Shown here in pieces: positions 1 through 8,202 of a stretch of DNA of 64,000 nucleotides. How positions within the stretch are numbered: the first letter of the stretch is position 1; each line of letters opens with the position of its first letter. The translations under genes and the position numbers were made by a program. The DNA lies in assembly GCF_900107455.1 (NCBI RefSeq), contig NZ_FNQB01000001.1, forward strand, positions 310,001 through 374,000, read 5' to 3'. Source of the stretch: Asanoa ishikariensis (GTDB lineage Bacteria; Actinomycetota; Actinomycetes; Mycobacteriales; Micromonosporaceae). The notes beneath the pieces were generated by a model that was not told where the DNA came from, did not search any database, and saw nothing but the letters and a program-made list of their open reading frames with translations.

Positions 1-1
1 G

Positions 2-757
2 AAGGTCCGCCTGCTGCCGCGCCGCCTGCCCGTCGACGAGCTGACCAAACTGGCCGGCACCGAGGCGCCGGGCGTCGCGATCGGCCTCAACGAGTCGCAC
101 CTGGCACCCGTACGCGTCGACTTCTCGGTCGATCCGCACTTGTTGGTGTTCGGCGACGTCGAGTCCGGCAAGACCAACCTGATGCGGCTGATCTCGCGAT
201 CCATTGTGGAGCGCTATACACCACAGGAAGCCCGGTTGGTGATCGTCGACTACCGGCGCGGTCTGCTCGACGCGATCTCGGGGGAGCACTTGCTCGGCTA
301 CGCCCCGTCAGCCACTGTGCTGACCGAGATGGTGGGCTTCCTGCGGGAGTCGATGAAGCAACGCCTGCCGGGGCCCGGCATCACGCCTGACCAGCTACGC
401 AACCGTAGTTGGTGGCACGGCCCCGAGCTGTTCGTGATCGTCGACGACTACGACCTGGTCGCCTCGGTCGGCAACAATCCACTGGCGGCACTCGTCGAGC
501 TGTTGCCGCAGGCCAGCGACATCGGTCTCCACCTGATCCTGACCCGGCGGGTGGGTGGCGCGTCGCGAGCCCTTTACGAGCAGGTCATCCAGCGGATGCG
601 CGAGCTCGACAGCCCGGTGTTCCTGATGTCCGGCAAGCCGGAGGAAGGTGCCCTGGTCGGCACCCTCAAACCGAGCCCACAACCGGCAGGACGGGGCACC
701 CTCGTACGCCGGCAGGACGGGCAGCAATTGGTCCAGACGGCCTGGATAGAGCCATGA
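2..757 (+). CDS. eccC: EccC-type T7SS ATPase, C-terminal part (5' truncated)
   Basis: This is the last ATPase domain of the FtsK/SpoIIIE-like motor that drives type VII (ESX) export of WXG100 substrates at the inner membrane. The reading frame is open from the left edge, so only about 251 residues are visible and the true start lies outside the window. The segment before the P-loop (VRLLPRRLPVDEL, then GVAIGLNESHLAPV) is typical of the linker in EccC proteins. A Walker A motif GDVESGKT follows, where most family members have GDSGSGKT, and a Walker B-like LFVIVDDYDLV lies about 90 residues further on. The family's substrate-binding pocket is in this last domain. The two WXG100 genes downstream on the same strand fit as substrates. 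Assignment is firm; which ESX subtype it belongs to cannot be told. Confidence 0.9.
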   Translation, partial: KVRLLPRRLPVDELTKLAGTEAPGVAIGLNESHLAPVRVDFSVDPHLLVFGDVESGKTNLMRLISRSIVERYTPQEARLVIVDYRRGLLDAISGEHLLGYAPSATVLTEMVGFLRESMKQRLPGPGITPDQLRNRSWWHGPELFVIVDDYDLVASVGNNPLAALVELLPQASDIGLHLILTRRVGGASRALYEQVIQRMRELDSPVFLMSGKPEEGALVGTLKPSPQPAGRGTLVRRQDGQQLVQTAWIEP

Positions 758-839
758 CGATCCGGGGCTGCGCCATGATGCCCGCGTCCGTTACGGTGAG
801 TCCGGACGTGTCGCACGAATCAAGCGAGGGGTGAGTGTT

Positions 840-1154
840 ATGGGTCAGCCGTTCTTGGTTGATGCCGCAACGCTCCACAAGGCTGCGGGGGATGTGCGGT
901 CGACAAGGTCTGATGTCGACGGTGATCTCAAGCGGCTTTGGGGCGTGTTGGACGATCTGGCTGTCGCATGGCAGGGCCAGGCTTCCGCGGGGTTCCAAAA
1001 CCTGATGAATCGCTGGAATGGCGATGTCACGAAGCTGCTGACCGCGTTGGACAACATCGCGGAGCTGCTCGACCAGGGTGGCACGACGCACCAGGTCAAC
1101 GACGAGCAGCAGAACGAGATGATTAACAAGTTCAACTCGGCCCTGAACCCGTAG
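840..1154 (+). CDS. WXG100 family protein (EsxB/CFP-10-like)
   Basis: This is a small helical-hairpin protein of about 104 residues, the usual size of WXG100 secretion substrates or chaperone partners. The hairpin turn carries the WQG tripeptide (AWQGQA) near residue 45, flanked by long amphipathic helices, and there is no signal peptide. A GTG nine bases upstream is in frame, but a GAGGGG box sits about 8 nt before the ATG used here and overlaps that GTG, so the ATG is preferred. No obvious YxxxD/E export motif is present near the C-terminus, unlike the next gene, so this could be the partner without the export signal. It lies 83 nt after eccC and 27 nt before the second WXG100 gene, so all three are probably co-transcribed. 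Confidence 0.88.
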   Translation: MGQPFLVDAATLHKAAGDVRSTRSDVDGDLKRLWGVLDDLAVAWQGQASAGFQNLMNRWNGDVTKLLTALDNIAELLDQGGTTHQVNDEQQNEMINKFNSALNP

Positions 1155-1180
1155 TGACCTGAGCGAAGGACATTTAGATC

Positions 1181-1465
1181 ATGTCGCAGCCGATCCAAGT
1201 CAACTACGCCGCGCTCGAAAACGCGCAGTCGCAGATGCAGTCGATCTCCAAGACGATCGACGGCCGCCTCGACACCCTCCGCTCCCAGCTGCAGCAAATG
1301 CAGTGGAACGGTTCCGACCGCGAGGCCTACCAGGGCTACCAGGCCCAATGGGACTCGGCCGTCGCCGACATCAACGCGATCCTGCACGAGATCGGCGCCG
1401 CAGTCGGCGTAGCCAACCAGAACTACATCACCACCGAAGCCAACAACGCGAAGGTGTGGGGCTGA
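1181..1465 (+). CDS. WXG100 family protein (EsxA/ESAT-6-like)
   Basis: This 94-residue protein is the second member of a WXG100 pair. The WNG tripeptide (MQWNGSD) lies near residue 42 between two predicted helices. Close to the C-terminus, NYITTEANN contains a Y-x3-E element matching the general type VII export signal YxxxD/E. A GAAGGA box 10 nt before the ATG supports the start. It ends the eccC-esx run and is followed by a strong hairpin terminator. By family knowledge, pairs like this form a 1:1 heterodimer exported by the EccC motor. That role is inferred here from position and motifs. Confidence 0.9.
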   Translation: MSQPIQVNYAALENAQSQMQSISKTIDGRLDTLRSQLQQMQWNGSDREAYQGYQAQWDSAVADINAILHEIGAAVGVANQNYITTEANNAKVWG

Positions 1466-1487
1466 CCGCCCACCGCGTCACCCGCTG

Positions 1488-1519
1488 AGCGCGGCCCAGG
1501 CACTGCCTCGGGCCGCGCT
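1488..1519 (+). terminator. Hairpin terminator of the eccC-esx operon
   Basis: A 10-bp arm AGCGCGGCCC pairs with GGGCCGCGCT, and an inner AGGC/GCCT helix extends it to a near-continuous 14-bp stem with an ACT loop. It starts 22 nt after the stop of the second WXG100 gene. The T tract is weak (GCGCGTTTC), as is common in actinomycetes. Confidence 0.7.
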
Positions 1520-2330
1520 GCGCGTTTCAATTCGAGGTCCACGGTGGACCACCTGAACTGACCTCCTGAGCCGACTGCGCCGTTAGTTCGTGGTCTTGGG
1601 CCGTAGTGCATCGAACGCGCCCAGGCCGTATCTCAGCGTTGCCGCCGTGCCGACAAGCGCGTCCGAACCGCGTCCTGCGTTCGGCTGGCGGCGATCGGAT
1701 CCTGTCCTGCGTCCGCGCTTGGCTGTTGGCGGGCGTGGCCTGGCCGTGTTCTGCGCTTAGCTACTGGCGGGCGTGGCCTGGCCGTGCTCTGCGCCGCCTG
1801 CCGACGAGCGGGACCCGGCTGCGTCCTGTGTCTGCCTATCGGCAAGCGCGCTTAGCCCGCCTTGCGTCCGCACGCCGGCAAATGCGTCCTGGCCTTGCCG
1901 AGAACGTGTCTTGTCGCCTGTCGGCTGCAGACAAGCCCTGTGCAGGAGTCGCGTTCGCGCAGGCCAGGCGGCCGGGGCGCGACGGTGGCGTTCGCGGGGC
2001 GGGTTTGTCCTAGCGAACGGGTCCCGGCTGCCGCAGTCAAGCCCTGTGCAGGAGTCGCGTTCGCGCAGGCCAGGCGGCCGGGGCGCGACGGTGGCGTTCG
2101 CGGGGCGGGTTTGTCCTAGCGAACGGGTCCCGGCTGCCGCAGTCAAGCCCTGTGCAGGAGTCGCGTTCGCGCAGGCCAGGCGGCCGGGGGCGCGACGGTG
2201 GCGTTCGCGGGGCGGCATCGTCCTAGCAACGGTTCCCGGCTGCCGCTCTATCCGGGGCCCCTCGCCGCGATCAGGCAGGACGAGCTCGACGGGCCGCGCT
2301 TCGTCGACCCGACCACCGTCTCGCGCCTGG
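1520..2330. other. Gene-free, repeat-rich gap between the esx pair and the mycosin
   Basis: No convincing gene is seen here. Open frames on both strands exist only because of high GC, and their translations are low-complexity Arg/Ala/Pro text that repeats with the DNA. The left part (about 1620-1830) is a patchwork of degenerate short repeats, for example a GGCGGGCGTGGCCTGGCCGT unit occurring twice 38 bp apart. The right part is an ordered 106-bp tandem array, listed separately. The stretch lies between two convergent T7SS operons, so it may be tolerated spacer DNA or a recombination-prone element. Confidence 0.6.
1933..2246. repeat. Three tandem copies of a 106-bp repeat
   Basis: Copies start at 1933, 2039 and 2145, each with AAGCCCTGTGCAGGAGTCGC. 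The first two are almost identical through to TTTGTCCTAGCGAACGGG. The third carries an extra G in a G run and diverges at its end (GGCATCGTCCTAGCAACGG). The exact 106-bp spacing indicates tandem duplication, either recent or actively homogenised. The unit contains no gene and no spacer-like unique sequence. Confidence 0.9.
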
Positions 2331-4184
2331 TCAGCGGGGCGGCACCTGGGCTCGGCCGCTGTGGTTCGGCGTCGTTGCCGGGCTACCTGCCTGCTGGTTT
2401 GGCGGTGTTCGCTGGGCGCCGGGTTGCCAGCCCAACGGTTGTTGACGTTGGCCGCGCGTGGTGGCGGCAGCGGGTAGCGCGGCGGCCGGCACCGGGGCAC
2501 CGGCGGGCTTGGCTGATCGTTTCGTCGCCCCTCGGGTGCGTACCTTCGGTGCCGTGACCTTCGCACCTGCCGGGCCGGTGGGCGCGGCGTGCGTTTGGCG
2601 CGCCGACGACGCCGCAGCGGGATTAGCGGCAAGTCTGCGCCGGCGGGTGCCGCGGACGACGGCGGCACAGAGCGCGATCACCAGTGCCAGGACGGCCAGT
2701 ACGGCCGCGGTCCAGGTCGCCAGCGTCCGTGTGTTGCCCGTCGGGTCGGCGGACAGTGTCACCGGGGCGAGCGCCGCTGCTGGGGGCGACGCCTTCGGAG
2801 CGCCGGTGATTGCCGTCATGGCCCGGTACGGGTTGATGACGCCATAACCCACCAGGTCGTTGCGCCCCTCCGGCGGATGGTCGGCCGTCGCGGTGATCCG
2901 TTGCGCGACCTGCGCGGGGGTCAGCTTCGGTTCGGCTGAGCGGATCAGCGCTGCGAGCCCCGACACGTACGCGCTGGCGAAGCTGGTCCCACCGCCCTTG
3001 AATTGGGCGTATCCCTCACCTCTAGGCATCGGCCCATCGACCTCGGCCCCGGGCGCGGCAACATCGACGTAAGGCCCTGACGTCGAGGTAGCGACGTGAT
3101 GCCCCTCCCGATCAACGCCGGCAACCGCGATAACCGGTTCGTACGCGGCGGGATAGGCCTTCTGGTTCTTGCCGTCGCCACCACCGTCGTTGCCGGCCGC
3201 CGCGACGAGCACGATGCCCTGACCGAGCGCGTTGTCGATGGCCTCCTCCAACACCGGCGTCGGATCGGTGGTAAGAGACAGATTGATGACGTCGGCACCG
3301 TTCTCAGCGGCAAAATCGATCGCATCGGCGATAACGTTCGGTCTGCTCGGGTCGTAGTCCGTGTCGAGATTGGGCAATACCCGGATCGGCAGAATCATGG
3401 CCTTGGGCGCGATCCCGGTGAACACCGAGCCCTCCGGTGTGCGCCCCGCGATGACGCCGGCGACCACCGTGCCGTGCGCCACCTCGTCGCATTGACCCAG
3501 CTTGGACGGCTCGACGAAGTCACGCCCTTCGAGCACCTTGCCAGCCAGCGCGGGCGGATTGGGCGACACTCCCGAGTCGATCACCGCGACCGTGATCCCG
3601 GCGCCCTCGCTGATCGGCCAAGCCAGGTCAGGGCGCATCCGCTGCAGCGGCCAAGGGGTCTCCGTCATCGGCGATCCCTTGTCGGGCGGCCCGCAGTTCG
3701 GCGCCTTCAGCATCGAAAGACCGGGGGAGGCGGCGGCCGGCGCGCTCACCCCGATCGCGGCAACCGACGCCACCACTGCTGCGGTCGCAACGGCCGCAAA
3801 CGTCCGGTGAGCGCGGCGCCCGCGGCCAGGCTGACGCGGCATGCGCCGAGCCGCCACAATTCGCCGCAATGGCGTCGCCCCGCCGAGCTCAACGGCGACA
3901 ATGGCGCTGGTGCCTGCAGCGCCAGCAGCACCGGGGCGCGCGGCTGCAGTGGCACAAGTGCCGGCACCCGCAGCGGCGGTGGTGCCCGCGGCTGCAGTGG
4001 CAGCAGCACTGGCACCCGCGGCGGCCGCGGCAACAAGACCAGCACCCGCGACGGCGGTGGCGCCCACGGCTGCCGTACCGCCGCCCGTGGCGGCACTGGC
4101 AGTGCCCAGCGGTCGACGGGCAAGCGGCATCGGCTCGGGCGCCGGCGCGGCGGGCCTGGGTTCGGTTGCTCGGTCTCGGAACAC
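2331..4184 (-). CDS. mycP: Mycosin (T7SS subtilisin-like protease) with long N- and C-terminal extensions
   Basis: This is a subtilase of about 617 residues. With the start used here, the catalytic Asp is in VAVIDSG (about residue 203), the His in HGTVVAGV (about 237), the oxyanion Asn in AAAGNDGGG and the Ser in GGTSFAS (about 400). A C-terminal membrane helix (TLATWTAAVLAVLALVIAL) precedes an RRRR stop-transfer and an extra tail of roughly 95 Ala/Pro/Arg-rich residues. Mycosins anchor in the membrane facing outward and stabilise the ESX core complex. The start is uncertain. The GTG used here has AAGG 9 nt upstream and gives an Ala-rich N-terminal stretch of about 115 residues. An internal ATG (3842) would begin directly at a normal signal peptide but has no clear ribosome site. 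It follows the WXG100-like gene by 17 nt. Confidence 0.85.
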   Translation of the reverse strand: MFRDRATEPRPAAPAPEPMPLARRPLGTASAATGGGTAAVGATAVAGAGLVAAAAAGASAAATAAAGTTAAAGAGTCATAAARPGAAGAAGTSAIVAVELGGATPLRRIVAARRMPRQPGRGRRAHRTFAAVATAAVVASVAAIGVSAPAAASPGLSMLKAPNCGPPDKGSPMTETPWPLQRMRPDLAWPISEGAGITVAVIDSGVSPNPPALAGKVLEGRDFVEPSKLGQCDEVAHGTVVAGVIAGRTPEGSVFTGIAPKAMILPIRVLPNLDTDYDPSRPNVIADAIDFAAENGADVINLSLTTDPTPVLEEAIDNALGQGIVLVAAAGNDGGGDGKNQKAYPAAYEPVIAVAGVDREGHHVATSTSGPYVDVAAPGAEVDGPMPRGEGYAQFKGGGTSFASAYVSGLAALIRSAEPKLTPAQVAQRITATADHPPEGRNDLVGYGVINPYRAMTAITGAPKASPPAAALAPVTLSADPTGNTRTLATWTAAVLAVLALVIALCAAVVRGTRRRRLAANPAAASSARQTHAAPTGPAGAKVTAPKVRTRGATKRSAKPAGAPVPAAALPAAATTRGQRQQPLGWQPGAQRTPPNQQAGSPATTPNHSGRAQVPPR

Positions 4185-4201
4185 GGGTTGTGCCTTGTTG
4201 A

Positions 4202-5575
4202 TCAGTTCCCGAGGACCGGAGGCGGAGGAACGTCGGTCCCCTCGTTCCACACGTTCTCGTCTTCGTAGAGCCAGCTGTCGTACTCGTCCTCGTCGCCGTG
4301 TCCGCTGGAGGCGCCTGGGCCACCGGCGAAGCCGGCCCCGCGCCCGCCGGCGCCCTTTCCGGCGCCGCCCTTGCCCGCGCCGGCTCCCGCACCGGCGCCG
4401 CCGATCCCGGCCATGCCCCCGCCTCCGCGGGCCGCGCCGCTGCCTCGACCGCCACCGGCCGCGCCGCCACCGACACCGCCGATGCCGGCCATGCCGCCGC
4501 CGCTGCCCAACCGGCCGCCGGCACCGCGGGTCGCGCCGCCGCCCTTGCCGGCAGGGCCGCCGGCCATCGGTGCGATGGTGGGTGTGATCGGTTTGCCGAG
4601 AGAGCCGCCGCCGGAGAGCTTCCCGAGGCCGCCGGGTACGCCGATGCCCGCGCCACCGCTTCCCAGGCCGGCGCCGCCGAGACCGCCGCCGCCCAGGCCA
4701 CCGGTGCCCAGGCCGCCGCCGCTCAGCCCGCCCAGGCCCGGAGGAGTGCCCGTCGACAGGCCTCCGCCGGCTCCGGCCAGGCCGGAACCCGGCTCGTAAT
4801 CGCCCAGGCCCGGCGTGGTGGGCGTGTCGATCGGGGAGCCGTCCAGCAAGCCGGGCATGTTGCCGACGCCGCTGCCACCGACCTTGGGTGGGTCGAAGCC
4901 GCCGGCGCCGCCACCGCCGCCGATGCTCGGCACGCCGCCGCCGCCGCCGACGCCAGGGCCGCCGCCACCAAGGTTCGGAGTTTCCACCTTGGGCGTGCTG
5001 ACGCTGTCGACCCCGGACGGGGTGGGCGCGCGGTCTGCCGCCGACTCGTGTTGCGTGCTGACGGTGTCGTATGCCTGGCGCGCGTCTTCCTCGACGTCGG
5101 TGAGCATCTTGCGGAACTGGTCGCCCAGCCAGCCGGCGAAGCTCATCGGAGCGTTGTTGAAGAAGCCGGACTCGAGCTCGACCTCGAGTATCCCGGGAGC
5201 GAGCGTGACACGGGCGTCGCGCGCCGCCATCAGCTCGCCCAGCATGCTCGCCGGGACTGGCATCGCCGCCTGGGCCGACTGAAGGTCCTGGGCGGCCGTG
5301 CGCAGCGTCTCGACGATGCCCGCACCGCCCTCGGGCGCGGCGCCGTCGGAAACCTTCTTGAGCCCCTCGCTCACGGTCTTGACCCGCGTCGAGAACGCGT
5401 CCGCCGCCTTGCCCGTCCAGAACGCGTCGATGCCCTTGACGTCTTGTTCAAGCGACGTGCAGACATCGCGTACGTTGCCGATCAGCTCCTGCCAACCAAG
5501 AGCGGCGTCCTCCACGTCGGCGGGACGGCCGGCGATGACGACATGGTTGACCATGGTCGTCCAGTCGAGAGCCAT
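4202..5575 (-). CDS. WXG100-like N-terminal domain protein with Gly-rich tail (T7SS-associated)
   Basis: This protein has about 457 residues. Its first 100 residues form a WXG100-like helical region with a WTG turn (IDAFWTGKAADAF). A second helical block follows, and from about residue 200 a very long glycine/proline-rich low-complexity tail makes up most of the C-terminal half. There is no signal peptide or membrane helix. The start is set by a strong GGGGAGGAAAG box about 7 nt before the ATG; an in-frame start further upstream would overlap the preceding gene. The gene lies between a mycosin and another T7SS-associated gene on the same strand. It is plausibly a secreted effector or structural substrate, by analogy with other long WXG-type proteins with disordered tails. 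Its function is unknown. Confidence 0.75.
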   Translation of the reverse strand: MALDWTTMVNHVVIAGRPADVEDAALGWQELIGNVRDVCTSLEQDVKGIDAFWTGKAADAFSTRVKTVSEGLKKVSDGAAPEGGAGIVETLRTAAQDLQSAQAAMPVPASMLGELMAARDARVTLAPGILEVELESGFFNNAPMSFAGWLGDQFRKMLTDVEEDARQAYDTVSTQHESAADRAPTPSGVDSVSTPKVETPNLGGGGPGVGGGGGVPSIGGGGGAGGFDPPKVGGSGVGNMPGLLDGSPIDTPTTPGLGDYEPGSGLAGAGGGLSTGTPPGLGGLSGGGLGTGGLGGGGLGGAGLGSGGAGIGVPGGLGKLSGGGSLGKPITPTIAPMAGGPAGKGGGATRGAGGRLGSGGGMAGIGGVGGGAAGGGRGSGAARGGGGMAGIGGAGAGAGAGKGGAGKGAGGRGAGFAGGPGASSGHGDEDEYDSWLYEDENVWNEGTDVPPPPVLGN

Positions 5576-5601
5576 CTGCTCTTTCCTCCCCTGGCAGATC
5601 G

Positions 5602-6219
5602 CTAGATCTGGTGCTCTTTCACGGCGGCCTTGTCGAAGATCGATTGCCATTGCTGCGCGGTGAGCGCGTTGCGCTCCTCAGCGGCGGCGTAGTTCTCTTT
5701 GATCTTCCCTAGCGCGTCCGCGGTGTCGTGCAGTTGCTCGATGATCCCCTTGAGCCCGTTGCGGAACGTGTTGTAGACCATCGTGTGCTTGCCATGGACG
5801 AGCTCAGCTCCGCGATGGCCCCCCAAGGTGGAGGTCCCGCCACTCGCCGGGCCGTCGATCTTCTCGAGGATGCCGGGCATCGCGTAGTAGAGGCGGCCCA
5901 GATACGCCGCGCGCTCGCGGAGCCATTTCTGCGTCGTCTCCAAGGAAGCGAGATCGACCCCGGTCTTGCCTCCCGGCGCTGCTTCCGTCAAACCCGCGGG
6001 CGCGACATCAGGCCGCGACGTGCCGACGTTGGCCTGGTTCAACGCCATGTCGAGGGCGAACGGACGGTCCACATGTGTGTTGATCCGGTCACCGTTGTTG
6101 TCGACGGTGAGGATCGACCCGTCCTTGAGGCGAACCTCCACAGTGTCCTGATCGATCCGTTTGTAGGTCTCGACCTGCGCATCGAGTTCCTTGTTCCCGG
6201 ACTCGAACTTGTCCCCCAT
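5602..6219 (-). CDS. T7SS-locus helical protein of unknown function
   Basis: This 205-residue soluble protein has no signal peptide or membrane helix. The first 70 residues look like a small beta-rich region (DTVEVRLKDGSILTVDNNG). The rest is predicted alpha-helical (TTQKWLRERAAYLGRLYYAM, then a helix ending ERNALTAQQW), resembling the long-helix substrates or chaperones encoded in ESX loci. No WXG tripeptide is present. A GGGGAGAAA box 5 nt upstream supports the ATG. It lies between the second mycosin and the Gly-tailed WXG-like gene with short gaps, so the four genes form one operon. Its role in secretion is inferred from position only. Confidence 0.6.
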   Translation of the reverse strand: MGDKFESGNKELDAQVETYKRIDQDTVEVRLKDGSILTVDNNGDRINTHVDRPFALDMALNQANVGTSRPDVAPAGLTEAAPGGKTGVDLASLETTQKWLRERAAYLGRLYYAMPGILEKIDGPASGGTSTLGGHRGAELVHGKHTMVYNTFRNGLKGIIEQLHDTADALGKIKENYAAAEERNALTAQQWQSIFDKAAVKEHQI

Positions 6220-6273
6220 TGCTTTCTCCCCAGGTCTCGGCTGCCTAACTGGTGCCGGACGTCAATGCGTACC

Positions 6274-7947
6274 CTACCGGTCACCCGACGGCGGCGGTTG
6301 CCGCTGCTCGGTGGGCGGCTGGCCATACTCCGGGGGCGGTGCCGCAGCCCCGCTGTCAGGCCCGGCCGTTCCCGGACTTCCTTCCTGGCCTGGCTGACCC
6401 GGCGGCGGCCCGTAGCCAGGTTGTGGTTGAGCCGGGTAGCCCGGCTGGCCGGGCGGCGGCGCATAGCCAGGTTGTGATGGTGACGGGTAGCCCGGCTGGC
6501 CCGGCGGCGGCGCATAGCCAGGTTGCGGTGGTGTCGGGTAGCCCGGTTGCGACGGCGGCGGGCCGAACGCCGGCCGCTGCGGCGGCTGACCGTATGTCGG
6601 CTGCGGCGGCGGTGGCGGGTAATGCGGTTGTTGAGGTGGCGGGCCATATCCCGGCGGCGCACCGTGCCCCGGTGGAATCTGTCCGTGGCCCGGAGGCGGC
6701 GGCCCGCCCCACTGCCCCGGCGGCCCCGGGTATGGCTGGCCAGGCTGTAGCTGGCCGGGCTGGGGCTGGCCAGGCAACCGCCGACGCCGCCGACGGCTCG
6801 ACCAGACGATCACCACGACGAACACGGCCACGACCAGGAGGCAGCCGAGACCGTAGATCAGCAGGCCGCCCCAGTCGGCGCGCACGCTGATGCCGAGGCC
6901 TGAGCCGTCGTCGCCTCCATCGTCGGTCGCCGAACCGCTCGCATTGTCATCGGGCACGGCGGGCGCGACACCGAGGGGGTTGGCGTTGACGGGCGGGATG
7001 TCGGCGGTCAACGCGCGTACCGGGTCGACGACGCCGAAGCCGTAAAGCCCGTCGCGACCCTTCTCGCCCTTGTCGGTGGCGGTCTTGATCAGTCTGTTGA
7101 CGACGTTGGCGGCGTCGAGGTCCGGGAACTTCGCGCGGATCAGCGCGACGACACCGGACGTGATCGCGGCGGCCTGGCTGGTGCCGTCACCGACGCCGTA
7201 GCCGTTGCCCTGGTTGACCGACATGATCACGTCGACACCCGGCGCGCTCACCGCGAGCTCGTGACCTCGGTTGGACCCTGACCAGACGGCGCCCTTGCGG
7301 TCTATCGCGGAGACCGAGACCACGCCCGGTAGCCGGGCGAACGAACTGACGTCGCCGCCCTGGTTGCCGGCGCTCACCACCACGACGATGTCGCGTTGCT
7401 GTGCGTAGGCGATGGACTCGTTGATATCCGACAAGTAGAAGGTCGAGCTCGGCTCCAGCGAAATGTTGATCACGCCGACGCGCTGATCGGCCGCCCAGCG
7501 GACTGCCTGGGCCGACGTCTCACGCGACATGCCGATCGCGGCCGGCATGATCTTGGCGTCCGGCGCGATGCCGAGCAGCCGCTGCTGGCCGCCGCCCCGT
7601 CCGGCGATCAGGCTCGCCATGCCGGTGCCGTGGCTGACGTCCTGGTCGGGATCGGTGCGGCCGTCGGCCGCCACATCGCTGGCGAATGCCTTGCCGGGCA
7701 CGACCTGGCCGGCGAGGTCCTGGTTGGTGGCCTGCACGCCGGTGTCGACGACCGCCACGGTCACACCGGCGCCCTTGGTGATCTGGTGGGCGCGCGAGAT
7801 GCGGAGCGAGTCGAGTTGCCAGGACAGCGACCGCACGGTGTCGGCGTGCGCGGGAGTGGCAAGCAGCGGCAGCGTCGCCATCGTCAGCGCGGCTGCCGTC
7901 GCCGCGAGCCATCGCGCACGCGTGCGTCGGTGCATGGACTGTTTCAT
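6274..7947 (-). CDS. mycP: Mycosin (T7SS subtilisin-like protease) with Pro/Gly/Tyr repeat tail
   Basis: This 557-residue subtilase starts with a Sec signal peptide (cleavage near TPAHA-DT). The catalytic residues are Asp68 (VAVVDTG), His106 (SHGTGMASL) and Ser257 (DGTSQAAA), with the oxyanion Asn in SAGNQGG. A single membrane helix at about 352-378 ends in a six-Arg stop-transfer. The remaining 175 or so residues, expected to be cytosolic, are repetitive PGQPGYP / PGYAPPPGQPG units. Known mycosins have only a short cytoplasmic end, so this tail is unusual. It heads the minus-strand T7SS operon. A GGGTGAG box directly precedes the ATG. An internal ATG four codons later is an alternative start. 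Confidence 0.88.
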   Translation of the reverse strand: MKQSMHRRTRARWLAATAAALTMATLPLLATPAHADTVRSLSWQLDSLRISRAHQITKGAGVTVAVVDTGVQATNQDLAGQVVPGKAFASDVAADGRTDPDQDVSHGTGMASLIAGRGGGQQRLLGIAPDAKIMPAAIGMSRETSAQAVRWAADQRVGVINISLEPSSTFYLSDINESIAYAQQRDIVVVVSAGNQGGDVSSFARLPGVVSVSAIDRKGAVWSGSNRGHELAVSAPGVDVIMSVNQGNGYGVGDGTSQAAAITSGVVALIRAKFPDLDAANVVNRLIKTATDKGEKGRDGLYGFGVVDPVRALTADIPPVNANPLGVAPAVPDDNASGSATDDGGDDGSGLGISVRADWGGLLIYGLGCLLVVAVFVVVIVWSSRRRRRRLPGQPQPGQLQPGQPYPGPPGQWGGPPPPGHGQIPPGHGAPPGYGPPPQQPHYPPPPPQPTYGQPPQRPAFGPPPSQPGYPTPPQPGYAPPPGQPGYPSPSQPGYAPPPGQPGYPAQPQPGYGPPPGQPGQEGSPGTAGPDSGAAAPPPEYGQPPTEQRQPPPSGDR

Positions 7948-8159
7948 CTCACCCGCCCGTGTCGCTCTCGAACCGGCAGCTCAACCAGCGCATCGGCGGT
8001 CGTGACTGTCCGTGCGCCCAGTGTAGAGGGCTGTGACAGACGACGAGTGACCGCGCAAGTGGGCTGTGGACAACTTCCCGCCTGTGGATAACCCGTTTCT
8101 CCCCTTGCCGGCGGCCGACACTGGACCGGTCACGTGGAGGCACCGACCACAACGGACAC

Positions 8160-8185
8160 GGCGGCGACGAGAGCTCGTCGCCGCC
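8160..8185 (-). terminator. Hairpin terminator downstream of ggt
   Basis: A 10-12 bp perfect stem (GGCGGCGACGAG / CTCGTCGCCGCC) begins 18 nt past the ggt stop codon. No T run follows, so it is a GC-only intrinsic terminator of the actinomycete kind, or a transcript-stabilising hairpin. Confidence 0.6.
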
Positions 8186-8202
8186 GCGTCAACGGGGAGG
8201 TT

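Noticed and set aside
1933-2246. Possible CRISPR array
   Set aside because: Repeats are contiguous 106-bp units without unique spacers, and no cas genes are present.
1757-2668. Long minus-strand open frame through the repeat region
   Set aside because: The translation is Arg/Pro/Ala text that repeats with the 106-bp DNA units and overlaps the end of the mycosin gene; no family resemblance and no ribosome site.
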